A DNA stretch of 37,871 nt from contig JAEUQE010000064.1 in the NCBI GenBank assembly GCA_016789785.1, positions 1 to 37,871 of the forward strand, written 5' to 3'. The notes under the pieces were generated by a model. The model searched no databases. It was not told the origin of the DNA and was given only the letters and a program-made list of their open reading frames with translations. This stretch comes from Bryobacterales bacterium (GTDB lineage: Bacteria; Acidobacteriota; Terriglobia; Bryobacterales; Bryobacteraceae). The translations under genes and the position numbers were made by a program. Of the stretch, positions 5,801-15,121 are shown piece by piece; positions within the stretch are counted from its first letter, which is position 1; every line of letters starts with the position of its first letter.

Positions 5801-8350
5801 CTATCTTGCGCGCCACGCCGCGTCCGGTGCGCCCAGCGATACGAGGTTCGCAAAGAGGCGCGCCGCGCCCGGCACTGCAAACGGCAACTGCCGGTACCAT
5901 GCCAGCGAGCAATAGATGTACAGCCCTTTTCCCTGCCGCGCCACAAGCCAGATGCCCTTCTGTGGCGCCTGCCCTGTGTCGTGCGTTTCGATCAGCGGCG
6001 TCCATCGCTCGTCCCAGGTGGTGAAGAACTTCGATCCTCTCTGCTCCACCCAACCCTCGAAGTCTTTCGCCGTGATTTGATTCGGGGCCGTGAACACCGG
6101 ATCGGCGGCGTCCAGAATCTGAACCGGCGAATCCTCTTCACTCACTTCCTCGGCACGAGCCGTCATCGAGTAAGGATACGGGCCATAGTTGTTGTCGTAC
6201 TCCTGCGTGTTGTACTGCACCACCAGCACTCCACCCTTCGCCACATAGTCGAGCAGCCGGGCGTTGTGCGTCCTGACATCGGTGCGCGCGGCGTAAGCAC
6301 GAATGCCGAGCACGATGGTGTGATAACGCGAGAGATCGCCCGAAGCCAGTTGCGCGGTATCGAGAATGTCTGTCTCAATGCCGAGTTGACGCATCGCTTC
6401 CGGCACATCATCGCCCGTTCCCGGCAGATACCCCGTCCGCAACTTCGGCGCTACGGCCACATCCACCACGCGAATCGTGTGCAGCGCGGGATCACTGGTG
6501 TAGACCGTCGCCAGTCCAGGCTGCGAAATCGGCAGAAAGGCGTGCTTGTACTCGCGGCCTCCCACGGTCGCGACGGCCTGGACCGGATAGTCACCTTCGC
6601 CAACACCCGCCGGCGGAGTCAGCCGGAAGAGGTAGTTCGCCTCCTCGCCTTCCTTCTCGATCCCAAACTCGATCTGCCGCGGCTCCGCGCGCCAACCGTC
6701 AGGCAGCGCCAATCGCAACTGGCCCTTCGCCGCGCCATTTGCTTGTGCGCCATGCACGTGATTGCGAATTGACACGGGCAACTGATATTGAACGGCGCCG
6801 CGCGGAAGATAGCCTGCCGCAGTCTTCAGATGCATCGACACGGCGGGTGCGATCGCAAGAGATCTCCTGAACTGAATTCCGAGTTGATCCAGGTGGCTTG
6901 TCTCAACATCGCGCTCCACGGCGGCATCCACGCCCTCCACACGATAGGTCGCGCGCACTCGAAGTGGCGCGGGCGGCAGGGGACGGCCAAACAGTTTTTC
7001 GTCGGCCACATCGTAGTGAGTCTGGCGGACATTGCTTCGAGTCCAATAAGCAACCGTGGGCGATGCGTTGCCGTCAATCGTGACCTCGAAGCGGTTGCCT
7101 TCCATCGCACGAACACTCGCGGAATCGCCGGAGAATTCGAACGCCTTGAACTCCGCCCTCGGCGCGATGAAGCTGCATGTGACAAAGAACCGCTGCCCCG
7201 CGGTCGCAAAGCGAAAGCTCTCCCATGCGCGAAACAGCGCGAACGGACCCGACGGCTTCTGATCGGGATCGGCGAGCGCCGTGAATTGCACGCCGAGCGC
7301 CTGTTCCAGAGCCAACTGCAGTTGTTGTTCTTTGATGTCGAGATCGCGAGAAGGCTGCGTGCCCCGGGCCCCTCGGATCGCCGCAAGCGCCTTCGCCAGA
7401 TGCGGCGCGATGCGCCACGGCTCATCGGCGCGGAACTCGGCAAGCGCGCGCTGGATGTGTTCCCCGTACTGCGGAATCTGCACACTGAGACTCAGCCCTT
7501 CATAGAAGTGCTTCTCTTTCGCAGGAATCGGCCGGTCTGAAGCAACCAGCGTGTAGTGAGCCACCGATGGACCGGGAAGCGGAATTGCCGGACCCGCGCC
7601 TTGCGAACGATGCTGGCGGTAGCCTTCGCGGCCCATCTGCGCATAGGTGCGCGCAAGCAGCGGATCGTAGACACCCGAGTCCACACGAAGGGTCCACTCT
7701 TCCACATCGCGCGCTCCGCCCACGTAGAGCTTGTGCGCTCGCCAGGGCTTCAGGCCCGCGGCGATCTGTTCCGGAAAGCGCTTCGCATCGGCAGCCGCAT
7801 CGTAGGCGTCCCGCGCCAGCAGACCCGCTGCTTCATGATTTCCGTGGCCATCACGAGGCGTGCCCTGAAATCGCGAGATCATGATGTGCGGTTGCTCCTC
7901 GCGCACAATACGCACCAGATCACGAAGCACATCGTCGCGCTTCCAGTTGCGGAATGTCTCGGCGACGTTCTTCGAGTAGCCATAGTCCACGAAGCGCGTG
8001 AATCGAAGCCCCGCCGCTCCGTAGTATTGGGCAGCGCGGAGAAATTCCGCCGTGCGGAGCGCGCCGAGCCGGTCAAAGAAGTGATTGCTGACGAGATTGG
8101 CGCCCGCCTCGCCGCGATTCAGCGATGCCAGCACGACATGCGCGCCCCAGCCTCGCGCGAGCCACGTCAGCGTCGCGGCATCTTCATCATCGGGATGCGC
8201 CGCCACATGCAGCACGCGCACTCGCGTCGTGAGCTTGCGAAGCGTCTGCGCAACGCCAACCGCGCCCCGATCCTCGGGAAGCGTCTCCTGGGCGCCCGCG
8301 CCTCCCACAATCATCGCCACAGCGGCCAAGGCCGCCATCCGGTTTCGCAT
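5801..8350 (-). CDS. Exported multidomain PIG-L family deacetylase
   Basis: 849 residues from an ATG at 8350, followed at once by a signal peptide (M-R-N-R-M-A-A-L-A-A-V..., cleavage near residue 20). An ATG at 8386 would add 12 residues before the signal. The N-terminal PIG-L (LmbE-like) domain (about 45-250) carries H-P-D-D-E at 52-56 and H169-G-N-H172, the zinc ligands and catalytic Asp of enzymes that remove acetyl groups from N-acetylglucosamine conjugates. A beta-rich middle part includes a segment (about 533-607) resembling NEW3-type Ig-like domains. The last part (about 630-845) resembles a ThuA/class I amidotransferase-like fold (I-V-L-G-I-R-A-Y-A, G-G-V-L-V-V-Q-Y). The substrate is unknown; exported amidated glycans or glycoconjugates are plausible. 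It stands alone between convergent and divergent neighbours. Confidence 0.87.
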   Translation of the reverse strand: MRNRMAALAAVAMIVGGAGAQETLPEDRGAVGVAQTLRKLTTRVRVLHVAAHPDDEDAATLTWLARGWGAHVVLASLNRGEAGANLVSNHFFDRLGALRTAEFLRAAQYYGAAGLRFTRFVDYGYSKNVAETFRNWKRDDVLRDLVRIVREEQPHIMISRFQGTPRDGHGNHEAAGLLARDAYDAAADAKRFPEQIAAGLKPWRAHKLYVGGARDVEEWTLRVDSGVYDPLLARTYAQMGREGYRQHRSQGAGPAIPLPGPSVAHYTLVASDRPIPAKEKHFYEGLSLSVQIPQYGEHIQRALAEFRADEPWRIAPHLAKALAAIRGARGTQPSRDLDIKEQQLQLALEQALGVQFTALADPDQKPSGPFALFRAWESFRFATAGQRFFVTCSFIAPRAEFKAFEFSGDSASVRAMEGNRFEVTIDGNASPTVAYWTRSNVRQTHYDVADEKLFGRPLPPAPLRVRATYRVEGVDAAVERDVETSHLDQLGIQFRRSLAIAPAVSMHLKTAAGYLPRGAVQYQLPVSIRNHVHGAQANGAAKGQLRLALPDGWRAEPRQIEFGIEKEGEEANYLFRLTPPAGVGEGDYPVQAVATVGGREYKHAFLPISQPGLATVYTSDPALHTIRVVDVAVAPKLRTGYLPGTGDDVPEAMRQLGIETDILDTAQLASGDLSRYHTIVLGIRAYAARTDVRTHNARLLDYVAKGGVLVVQYNTQEYDNNYGPYPYSMTARAEEVSEEDSPVQILDAADPVFTAPNQITAKDFEGWVEQRGSKFFTTWDERWTPLIETHDTGQAPQKGIWLVARQGKGLYIYCSLAWYRQLPFAVPGAARLFANLVSLGAPDAAWRAR

Positions 8351-8486
8351 GAGAATATTCTGAATCTTTTCGCCGTCCCCGGTCATCTAGTGGGATTGAA
8401 AACCCCAATTCCTGTCTCAAACCCCTGCGCGGCGCCCTTGGCCACTCGGGGGTCTTTCTTTTGCAGCGTTGGGAGATGAACCTTCC

Positions 8487-10598
8487 ATGCACACCAATCG
8501 CCTGGCATCTGAAAAGAGCCCTTACCTCCTCCAGCACGCGCACAACCCGGTGAATTGGTATCCCTGGGGCGACGAAGCATTCCAGACGGCGCAGCGGGAG
8601 AACAAGCCCATCTTCCTCTCCATTGGCTACTCGACCTGCCATTGGTGCCACGTGATGGAGCGCGAATCGTTCGAATCGGAGGAAACCGCGGAGTTGCTGA
8701 ACGCGCACTTTGTGCCTGTGAAGGTGGATCGCGAAGAACGTCCCGACGTCGACCGCATCTACATGACGTTCGTGCAGGCAACCACGGGTGGCGGCGGCTG
8801 GCCGATGTCGGTGTGGTTGACACCGGATCTGAAGCCATTCTATGGCGGCACGTACTTCCCACCCGACAATCGCTACGGACGTCCGGGCTTCCCCGCCCTG
8901 CTGCAGTACCTCGCGAATGCTTGGAACACCGATCGCGAAAAGATCGTCGATTCCGGCGAAGGCATTCTGAAGCAGATCTCCGAGATGCTTGGCGCGAAGA
9001 CGCCGGGCGCGATCCTCGATGGATCGGGCCTCGACAGTTGCTACTTCGCGTTCCGCCGCAGCTTCGACCCGCGCATGGGCGGTTTCGGCAACGCGCCGAA
9101 ATTCCCTCGTCCCGTACAGCTCAACTTCCTTCTGCGATACTACGCCCGCACGCAGAACGAAGAAGCGCTCGAAATGACGTTGCTCACGTTGCGCGAAATG
9201 TACAAGGGCGGCATGTACGATCAGCTCGGCGGCGGCTTTCATCGCTACTCGGTGGATGCGCGGTGGTTCGTTCCCCATTTCGAGAAGATGCTCTATGATC
9301 AGGCGCAGCTCGTCATCTCCTATCTGGAAGCGTTCCAGATCACGGGCGATGCGTTCCATGCGCAGGTCGCTCGCGAGACTTTCGATTATGTGCTGCGCGA
9401 CATGACGGATCCCGGCGGCGCGTTCTATTCGGCGGAAGATGCCGACAGCGTCATCGATCCCGCGAATCCCAAGGAGAAGGGAGAAGGCGCGTTCTACATC
9501 TGGTTCGAGGCGGAGCTACAGGAGATTCTGCGCAAGCCCGAGTCCGATTGGTTCGCGGCACGCTACGGCGTGGAAACGCAAGGCAACGTCGCGCCTGCCG
9601 AAGATCCGCATCACGAGTTCACGGGCCGCAACATTCTCTATCAGGCCGCGACCATTGAAGAGGTCGCGTCGAAGTTCCAAACCACCGCGGACAACGTCAC
9701 GCGCGCATTGCGCGACGCGCAGGTGAAGCTGATGGAACGCCGCGCAACGCGTGTCCGGCCGCATCTGGACGACAAGATTCTCACGGCATGGAATGGGCTG
9801 ATGATCTCGGCGTTCGCCACGGGTGCGAAGGTACTCGGCGAAGCGGGCTATCTGCGGGCCGCGCAGAACGCCGCGTCTTTCATTGTTCAAAAGATGTATC
9901 AGCCCGAGACCGGAATCCTGTTGCGGCGGTATCGTGATGGCGAAGCCGCGATTCCAGGCTTCCTGGACGATTACGCCTTCTTCGCGCTTGCCCTCCTCGA
10001 TCTCTATGAAGCGGACTTCGACGCGTCCCATCTCGACCTCGCGCACAAGCTGGCTTCGAAGATGATTGAGCTGTTCGAGGATAAGCAGGACGGCGCATTC
10101 TACAGCACACCGGAGGGCAATCGCGATCTGGTGTTGCGCATCAAGGATGACTACGATGGCGCGGAGCCTTCCAGCAATTCCATCGCGGTGGCGGTGCTGC
10201 TGCGGCTGGCGGCAGTCACCGGGAGTCGGGACTTGGAAGACAGCGCCATGCGTGCCCTACGCTCCTTCGCGGGCCGCATGAAGTCGCAGCCCGTGACGAT
10301 TCCGCAGATGCTCGCCGCCTACATGTTCAGTGAGAAGAAACCGAAGCAGATCGTGCTTGCCGGTGAGAAGTCGAGTGCTGGAATGAGCGAGATGCTTGCG
10401 GAGATCCGCCGCCGCTTCCTGCCGCACGCGATCGTCATCTTGCTGGATGACGCAAACCGCGCCCGCCTCGCACAATGGGCGCCGTCGCTTGCGGAGATGC
10501 GCCCGCTGGATGGCCGCGCCACCGCCTATGTCTGCGAAGACTTCACGTGCCAGTTGCCGGTGACGGACGTAGCGTCACTTGGCAAGCTGTTAGAATAG
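8487..10598 (+). CDS. DUF255 protein (YyaL/SPATA20-like thioredoxin-fold plus alpha/alpha barrel)
   Basis: 703 residues. Residues 1-165 form the thioredoxin-like DUF255 domain, with the family hallmarks [17 protein letters not shown] at 11-27 and a C51-H-W-C54 motif. The remaining 540 residues resemble an alpha/alpha-barrel of the six-hairpin glycosidase class. Family members are often annotated as thioredoxin-domain or N-acylglucosamine 2-epimerase-like proteins, but the reaction is not established. The ATG at 8487 is preferred because the family motif begins just after it and GGGAG lies at 8471-8475; an in-frame TTG at 8469 is an alternative. The thiol peroxidase gene follows 63 bases later, so a shared redox theme is possible. 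Confidence 0.92.
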   Translation: MHTNRLASEKSPYLLQHAHNPVNWYPWGDEAFQTAQRENKPIFLSIGYSTCHWCHVMERESFESEETAELLNAHFVPVKVDREERPDVDRIYMTFVQATTGGGGWPMSVWLTPDLKPFYGGTYFPPDNRYGRPGFPALLQYLANAWNTDREKIVDSGEGILKQISEMLGAKTPGAILDGSGLDSCYFAFRRSFDPRMGGFGNAPKFPRPVQLNFLLRYYARTQNEEALEMTLLTLREMYKGGMYDQLGGGFHRYSVDARWFVPHFEKMLYDQAQLVISYLEAFQITGDAFHAQVARETFDYVLRDMTDPGGAFYSAEDADSVIDPANPKEKGEGAFYIWFEAELQEILRKPESDWFAARYGVETQGNVAPAEDPHHEFTGRNILYQAATIEEVASKFQTTADNVTRALRDAQVKLMERRATRVRPHLDDKILTAWNGLMISAFATGAKVLGEAGYLRAAQNAASFIVQKMYQPETGILLRRYRDGEAAIPGFLDDYAFFALALLDLYEADFDASHLDLAHKLASKMIELFEDKQDGAFYSTPEGNRDLVLRIKDDYDGAEPSSNSIAVAVLLRLAAVTGSRDLEDSAMRALRSFAGRMKSQPVTIPQMLAAYMFSEKKPKQIVLAGEKSSAGMSEMLAEIRRRFLPHAIVILLDDANRARLAQWAPSLAEMRPLDGRATAYVCEDFTCQLPVTDVASLGKLLE

Positions 10599-10614
10599 GG
10601 GTTTACCAAGCCCC
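10598..10614 (+). other. Small hairpin between the DUF255 and tpx genes
   Basis: GGGGTTT / AAGCCCC pair across a 3-base loop (7 bp, one G.T wobble). No T-run follows, so it is a weak terminator or merely a leader structure ahead of the thiol peroxidase gene. Confidence 0.3.
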
Positions 10615-10650
10615 CACCGAGTTTCACCACCATTTCAGAGTCAAGAATTT

Positions 10651-10656
10651 AGGAGG
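10651..10656 (+). promoter_or_regulatory. Strong ribosome binding site of tpx
   Basis: A full AGGAGG sits 5 bases before the ATG at 10662, the strongest Shine-Dalgarno sequence in the window. It suggests high translation of the thiol peroxidase. Confidence 0.75.
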
Positions 10657-10661
10657 ATCCT

Positions 10662-11171
10662 ATGGAAAGACCAGGAGCTACCACACTGCGCGGGAATCCG
10701 CTCACTTTGATCGGGCCAGAACTGAAGTCGGGCGACGCCGCCCCGGACTTCGATGTTGTTGACAACGGACTGCAGAGCGTCACACTCGAAAAGACGGGCA
10801 ACACGGTTCGCATCTTCAGCGTGGTTCCGTCGCTCGACACTCCCGTGTGCGACGCACAAACCAAGCGCTTCAATGAAGAGGCTGCGAAGCTGGAAGGCGT
10901 GGACATCTACACCATCAGCATGGACCTGCCGTTTGCGCAGAAGCGCTGGTGCGGCGCGTTCGGCGTGGACAAGGTCAAAATGCTCTCCGACCATCGCACG
11001 GGCTCGTTCGGCAGCGCCTATGGCACGTTGATCAAGGAACTGCGCATCACCAGCCGCGCGATTTTCGTGGTCGACAAGAGCAACAAGGTCACGCACGCGG
11101 AATATGTGAAGGAAGTTGCCGACCATCCGAACTATGAGACGGCGCTCGCCGCCGCGAAAGCTGCGCTCTAA
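10662..11171 (+). CDS. tpx: Thiol peroxidase (atypical 2-Cys peroxiredoxin, Tpx)
   Basis: 169 residues, the usual Tpx length. The peroxidatic cysteine C63 lies in P-S-L-D-T-P-V-C-D; the resolving cysteine C97 is in K-R-W-C-G-A-F; R132 in I-T-S-R-A-I-F-V-V-D is the conserved active-site arginine. It reduces hydrogen peroxide and organic peroxides with electrons from thioredoxin. There is no signal peptide, so it acts in the cytoplasm. A strong AGGAGG precedes the start. A hairpin follows the stop and separates it from the convergent gene. This is one of the surest calls in the window. Confidence 0.96.
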   Translation: MERPGATTLRGNPLTLIGPELKSGDAAPDFDVVDNGLQSVTLEKTGNTVRIFSVVPSLDTPVCDAQTKRFNEEAAKLEGVDIYTISMDLPFAQKRWCGAFGVDKVKMLSDHRTGSFGSAYGTLIKELRITSRAIFVVDKSNKVTHAEYVKEVADHPNYETALAAAKAAL

Positions 11172-11195
11172 GCAAAACCAACATCCAGTTTTTCT

Positions 11196-11223
11196 GCGCC
11201 GCGGTCCACCCGGATCGCGGCGT
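11196..11223. terminator. Strong hairpin between convergent genes (likely bidirectional terminator)
   Basis: CGCCGCGGTCC (11197-11207) pairs with GGATCGCGGCG (11212-11222) across a 4-base loop, an 11-bp stem with one G.T pair. Flanking AAGCAAA (11170-11176) and TTTGCTT (11223-11229) can extend the pairing. It lies between the stops of tpx (plus) and the 11250-12017 gene (minus). The T-run is poor on both sides. Confidence 0.6.
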
Positions 11224-11249
11224 TTGCTTTGCGTGAAGCCTGGGCAGCG

Positions 11250-12017
11250 TTACGGTTTCTTGTACGCAAAGTCCCACACCTGCATGTTCACTTTGCCCTC
11301 GGTGTACTGCACCAGCGCATACTCGCCGGGTTCCAGCGGCTGCATCGGCCACACCTTGTAGAGTTGGTCACCCACCTGACGTCGGAACACTTCCACCACG
11401 ATCGGTTCTTCCACCATTTCCTTGCTCACGGGAATAATGGAGATCTTCTCCACGATGCGAACACCTTTGGCGGGAGTCAGTTTCAACATGCCGAATCGCT
11501 CCGGCGTGGAGAGACGGAAATAAAACTCGGGCGCGGGCTCCTTCACCACGAACGCCGACGTCTCACCGTCCACTTCGAGTGTCGCTTTGCCGGCAATCAT
11601 CGGAATCGGCGAAATCGCGGCAAGCACGCTGCGGCGCTTGTTCGAATGCAACTTGCATTCGCCGATCTTGAGCGCCTTGATCTCCTTGCCATCCACATAA
11701 TACGCGCCGGGACCATCGGGAACGCTGGCTGCTTCGCGCCGCGCTTCCCGCTCCGCCTTGTCCTCCTCGTCCATCAGCTTCGCTTCGGCCTTCTGACTGT
11801 CGATGCGCGACTTGATCTCACCCTCCGTCCGCTTGAGATCCACCAGTTCCAGAGGCACTTCTTCCCAATCGCCGCGCTCCACGGCGTAGAACTTCACACG
11901 GTCGCCCAACACCTGGTATTCGCGCACCAGATGCCACTCGCCGTCTTTCATGTAGAGCTTGACGTTGGCTGCGAGAAGCAGCAGGGGAAGGAAGAGTATC
12001 AGCAGAATACGTCTCAT
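11250..12017 (-). CDS. Exported protein of unknown function with a central coiled coil
   Basis: 255 residues. The N-terminus is a classic signal peptide (M-R-R-I-L-L-I-L-F-L-P-L-L-L-L-A-A, cleavage near 17). Next comes a short strand-rich segment with Trp/Tyr (V-K-L-Y-M-K-D-G-E-W-H-L), resembling small domains that sense or bind at the envelope. Residues 60-97 are highly charged and helical (E-I-K-S-R-I-D-S-Q-K-A-E-A-K-L), probably a coiled coil. The C-terminal half (about 115-255) is beta-rich and ends P-G-E-Y-A-L-V-Q-Y...W-D-F-A-Y-K-K. I do not recognise a named family. Its ATG lies only 23-44 bases from the divergent start of the mutarotase-like gene, so the two promoters must overlap. Confidence 0.78.
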   Translation of the reverse strand: MRRILLILFLPLLLLAANVKLYMKDGEWHLVREYQVLGDRVKFYAVERGDWEEVPLELVDLKRTEGEIKSRIDSQKAEAKLMDEEDKAEREARREAASVPDGPGAYYVDGKEIKALKIGECKLHSNKRRSVLAAISPIPMIAGKATLEVDGETSAFVVKEPAPEFYFRLSTPERFGMLKLTPAKGVRIVEKISIIPVSKEMVEEPIVVEVFRRQVGDQLYKVWPMQPLEPGEYALVQYTEGKVNMQVWDFAYKKP

Positions 12018-12061
12018 GGCTGCCCTCGCCTTACAGTATCATGACTCGTGTGACGAACCAC

Positions 12062-13198
12062 ATGTCCAAAACGTTTCTCACGATCGTGATCGCGGCCGTT
12101 TCCGCCGGCATCACATTCGCTCAAACGCCTGTGAAACATGAAGGCCGCGACGCGATTCAACTCGCAAACGAGAAGATCGAGGTCGTGATCACGCGGACAG
12201 GCGGCGCGATTGCGAGCATGCTGCTGCGCGAGGACGCCAAGCGCCTCAATCCGATCTGGAATCCCGACCGTCTCCTGCGCGAAGCGGGCGCGCCCGGACG
12301 TCAGGGGCCGGGAGTGGGGCATTTCCTCTGTGTGGACGGCTTCGGCCCAACGACCAAAGAGGAACAGGCGGCGGGCTACACGTTCCACGGAGAGGCGCAT
12401 CGTCAGGACATGGAGAACCTCCAGTCAACCGCGCACTCCATCGCCTACACGGCACGCTTGCCGATTGTGCAGGAGAAACTGGCGCGCAAGGTGAGCATTG
12501 CTCCGAACGAACAGGTGCTCCTCGTGGAAACAGATCTCGAAAGCGAGTTGCCCTTCGACAGGCCGGTCCTTTGGGCCGAGCACGGCACCATCGGCGCACC
12601 ATTCCTCGGGCTCGGCACCGTGGTGGTGGATCAGTCCGCGTCGCAATGCCGCACCAAACCTTACGAAGCGCGCGGCCGCGGAATGCGCACGCTTCCCGGC
12701 GGCAAGGATTTCACCTGGCCCAATGCCACGAATGACAAGGGAGTTGTCAACTTGCGGATCTCGCCTTCACAGGATGGCCGCATGGACCACATTGGCTGCC
12801 TGATGGATCCCAAGCGCGACCATGAGTTCATCACGGCGCTCAACACCACGGAGAATCTGCTGATTGGCTATCTTTTTCGCCGGTCCGATTATCCCTGGGT
12901 CCAGCACTGGATGAACTATCCCGCGAACAAGGCCTACGCTTGGGGCGTGGAGTTCGGCATGCAACCCTACGACATGACCAAGCAGGATCTCTATGCGCTG
13001 AGCCCCATGTTCGGCGCGCCCACACTGCGATGGCTGCCCGCGAAGTCCAAACTCAGCACGCGCTTCCTGATGTTCGTCACCAAGGTTCCGGCGGGATTCC
13101 TCAAAGTGGATGACGTGCGTCTGGAAGGCAATCAGATCATCATTGAAGATAAGGGCGCCGGCAAACGAGTGGCGCTCGCATCTTCAAGAGGTCTCTAA
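12062..13198 (+). CDS. Exported galactose mutarotase-like protein (copy 1)
   Basis: 378 residues with a signal peptide (about 1-20, ending T-F-A-Q). An in-frame ATG at 12041 adds 7 polar residues; 12062 is preferred because it places the signal at the N-terminus. The opening strands (I-E-V-V-I-T-R-T-G-G-A-I-A-S-M-L) and overall beta-rich pattern resemble the aldose 1-epimerase/mutarotase supersandwich fold, as in DUF4380-type proteins. Shared landmarks with the second copy at 19181-20215 are G-H-F-L-C-V-D-G-F-G, F-H-G-E-A, G-A-P-F-L and S-D-Y-P-W. It probably binds or interconverts a sugar in the periplasm; activity is unproven. The aldo/keto reductase gene begins 5 bases after its stop, pointing to a shared sugar pathway. 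Confidence 0.75.
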   Translation: MSKTFLTIVIAAVSAGITFAQTPVKHEGRDAIQLANEKIEVVITRTGGAIASMLLREDAKRLNPIWNPDRLLREAGAPGRQGPGVGHFLCVDGFGPTTKEEQAAGYTFHGEAHRQDMENLQSTAHSIAYTARLPIVQEKLARKVSIAPNEQVLLVETDLESELPFDRPVLWAEHGTIGAPFLGLGTVVVDQSASQCRTKPYEARGRGMRTLPGGKDFTWPNATNDKGVVNLRISPSQDGRMDHIGCLMDPKRDHEFITALNTTENLLIGYLFRRSDYPWVQHWMNYPANKAYAWGVEFGMQPYDMTKQDLYALSPMFGAPTLRWLPAKSKLSTRFLMFVTKVPAGFLKVDDVRLEGNQIIIEDKGAGKRVALASSRGL

Positions 13199-13203
13199 CT
13201 TTC

Positions 13204-14172
13204 ATGGAATACAGAACGCTTGGACGCACCGGCTGCCAGGTCAGCGCGGTCGGTTATGGTGCGTGGGGCATTGGCGGCAAACAGTGGCTTGGCGGCGATG
13301 ATGACGAATCGATCCAATCGTTGCGGCGCGCCATCGAACTCGGGCTCAACTTCATTGATACGGCGCTTGCCTATGGCGACGGGCACAGTGAACAACTGGT
13401 TGGCCGGATCGTGCGCGAAACAAAGTCGCGTGTTTATGTTGCGACCAAGGTGCCGCCGAAGAACCGCATCTGGCCCGCGCAATCCGGCATTGGCATTGAG
13501 CAGGTGTTTCCGTATGAGTACATCGTCGCCTCCACCGAGGAAAGCCTTCGCAACCTCGGCATGGAGCGCATCGACCTTCAGCAACTGCACGTCTGGAATC
13601 CCGAATGGCTCGATCGCGATGAGTGGCGCCGTGCCATTGAGGATCTGAAGCGCTCGGGCAAGGTAAGCGCTTTTGGTGTATCGATCAACGATCATCAGCC
13701 CGATAGCGCACTCGGCATCATCCGCACCGGCCTCATCGACACGGTGCAGGTGATCTACAACATCTTTGATCAGTCCCCCGAACGCAATCTGTTCCCGCTT
13801 GCACAAGAACGAAACGTTGGCGTGCTGGCCCGCGTCCCATTGGATGAAGGCGCGCTCTCTGGGAATTTTACGGAAGATGTGATCTTTCCCGAGGGCGATT
13901 TTCGCAATTGGTATTTTAGAGGGGATCGCAAACGCCAGGTCGTCGAGCGCGTTTCCGCTCTGAAGCAAGACCTGTTGGATGTACCCGGCACGCTGGCCGA
14001 AACCGCTCTCGCATTCATTTTGTCCCACCCAGCCGTGTCGAGCGTCATTCCAGGGATGCGGAAGCTGCGCAACGTCGAACGGAATTGCGCGGTGCCCTCC
14101 AATTCGCGCCTCTGTGAGGCGACGTTAGGAGTGTTACGCAAGCATGCGTGGGACAAGAACTTTTATCAGTAG
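13204..14172 (+). CDS. Aldo/keto reductase
   Basis: 322 residues filling one AKR TIM barrel. It begins with the standard M-E-Y-R-T-L-G-R-T-G strand. The catalytic tetrad is present: D52 and Y57 in F-I-D-T-A-L-A-Y-G, K82 in V-A-T-K-V, and H129 in L-Q-Q-L-H-V. NADPH-dependent reduction of a carbonyl, or oxidation of a sugar alcohol, is expected; the substrate is unknown. No signal peptide is seen. It starts 5 bases after the mutarotase-like gene and overlaps the next gene by 29 bases, a tight three-gene operon. Confidence 0.93.
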   Translation: MEYRTLGRTGCQVSAVGYGAWGIGGKQWLGGDDDESIQSLRRAIELGLNFIDTALAYGDGHSEQLVGRIVRETKSRVYVATKVPPKNRIWPAQSGIGIEQVFPYEYIVASTEESLRNLGMERIDLQQLHVWNPEWLDRDEWRRAIEDLKRSGKVSAFGVSINDHQPDSALGIIRTGLIDTVQVIYNIFDQSPERNLFPLAQERNVGVLARVPLDEGALSGNFTEDVIFPEGDFRNWYFRGDRKRQVVERVSALKQDLLDVPGTLAETALAFILSHPAVSSVIPGMRKLRNVERNCAVPSNSRLCEATLGVLRKHAWDKNFYQ

Positions 14173-15103
14173 TCTGATGTTTCTCGGTCTGGCTTACGGG
14201 CAGGATTACTTCCCGCTCCAGACGGGCAATCAGTGGATCTATCAAAGCGGCGGAGCCTTCCGGTCCGACCCCTGGGTCGTGGAAGTCACCGGCGCTGAAA
14301 CCATCAACGGGCAGGAGTATTTCAAGGTGACGGGCTTTCCCGGAATCGAATACCTGCGTAAGAACGAAGCGGGAACCTTGATCATTTACGACCGTGAGGC
14401 GCGGGCCGAAAAGACGTGGGCTGCCTTTGGTGCGGCAACCGGCGAGGCTTGGCGCACCGAAGCGAATGACTGCAACAGCACCGCCGTCATCACAAGCCGC
14501 ACTGCCGAAGTGAAGCTGCCGGCGGGCGATTTCAACAATGCTTTGCGCATCGCCTATTCCTTCACTCGTTGCGCCGACGCGGGCCTGACCACCGAAACAT
14601 TTCTGCCTTCGATTGGTTTGGCCGAGCGGCGTGAGCTTTCCATTGCCGGCGAGCGCGTCTACTCACTCGTCTACGCGCGGGTAGGCGACACGGTTCAAGT
14701 CGCCGGCCGCGAATGGGGATTCGGCGTCGCGCTCAATGAAGTAACCTTCCGCCCGGGCGAAAGCATGCAGGTGCGGATGACGCTGCGCAACACCAAGGCC
14801 CGGCCCGTGAAACTGGTGTTCCCCTCCGGCCAGGACTACGACATCGTGATTCGCGATGCGCGCAATCAGGTGGTCTACACTTGGAGCGCGACCCGTTCCT
14901 TTATCGCGGTGATTCGTGAAGTGGAGATCCGTGGAGAGAAGAACTGGCTGGCGCGAGTGAACATCGGCCCGGCGGAAGGGAATCTCCCGCCCGGTGAATA
15001 CACGTTGACGGCGTCTCTCGCGACCACCGGAAACCGCTTCCAAGCCACGGTTCCGCTGACGATCGAGCCTGCTTCCCAGCCAGGCATCACGAACGCACAG
15101 TAG
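14144..15103 (+). CDS. Exported protein with C-terminal BsuPI-type domain
   Basis: 319 residues. A signal peptide (about 1-19, L-M-F-L-G-L-A-Y-G) is followed by a domain beginning D-Y-F-P-L-Q-T-G-N-Q-W-I-Y, an opening seen in many exported unknown proteins. Residues 190-305 resemble the BsuPI intracellular proteinase inhibitor domain (PF12690-like): F-P-S-G-Q-D-Y-D-I-V-I-R-D, V-V-Y-T-W-S, P-P-G-E-Y-T-L-T-A. In other bacteria this fold occurs with proteases or as an Ig-like module; inhibition is not shown here. Two cysteines (in N-D-C-N-S and T-R-C-A-D) could pair. It is translationally coupled to the aldo/keto reductase (29-base overlap) and lies just upstream of an exported S9 peptidase. Confidence 0.8.
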   Translation: MRGTRTFISSLMFLGLAYGQDYFPLQTGNQWIYQSGGAFRSDPWVVEVTGAETINGQEYFKVTGFPGIEYLRKNEAGTLIIYDREARAEKTWAAFGAATGEAWRTEANDCNSTAVITSRTAEVKLPAGDFNNALRIAYSFTRCADAGLTTETFLPSIGLAERRELSIAGERVYSLVYARVGDTVQVAGREWGFGVALNEVTFRPGESMQVRMTLRNTKARPVKLVFPSGQDYDIVIRDARNQVVYTWSATRSFIAVIREVEIRGEKNWLARVNIGPAEGNLPPGEYTLTASLATTGNRFQATVPLTIEPASQPGITNAQ

Positions 15104-15121
15104 CGGCTGAGTCGCTCAGAA

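Noticed and set aside
8388..8465. A tRNA-like stretch on the minus strand (GAGTGGCCAAGGGCGCC and GGGGTTTTCAATCCC resemble D and T arms)
   Set aside because: The arms do not form a proper cloverleaf, the T-loop is shifted, and no acceptor stem could be drawn. It is probably coincidence or a decayed fragment.
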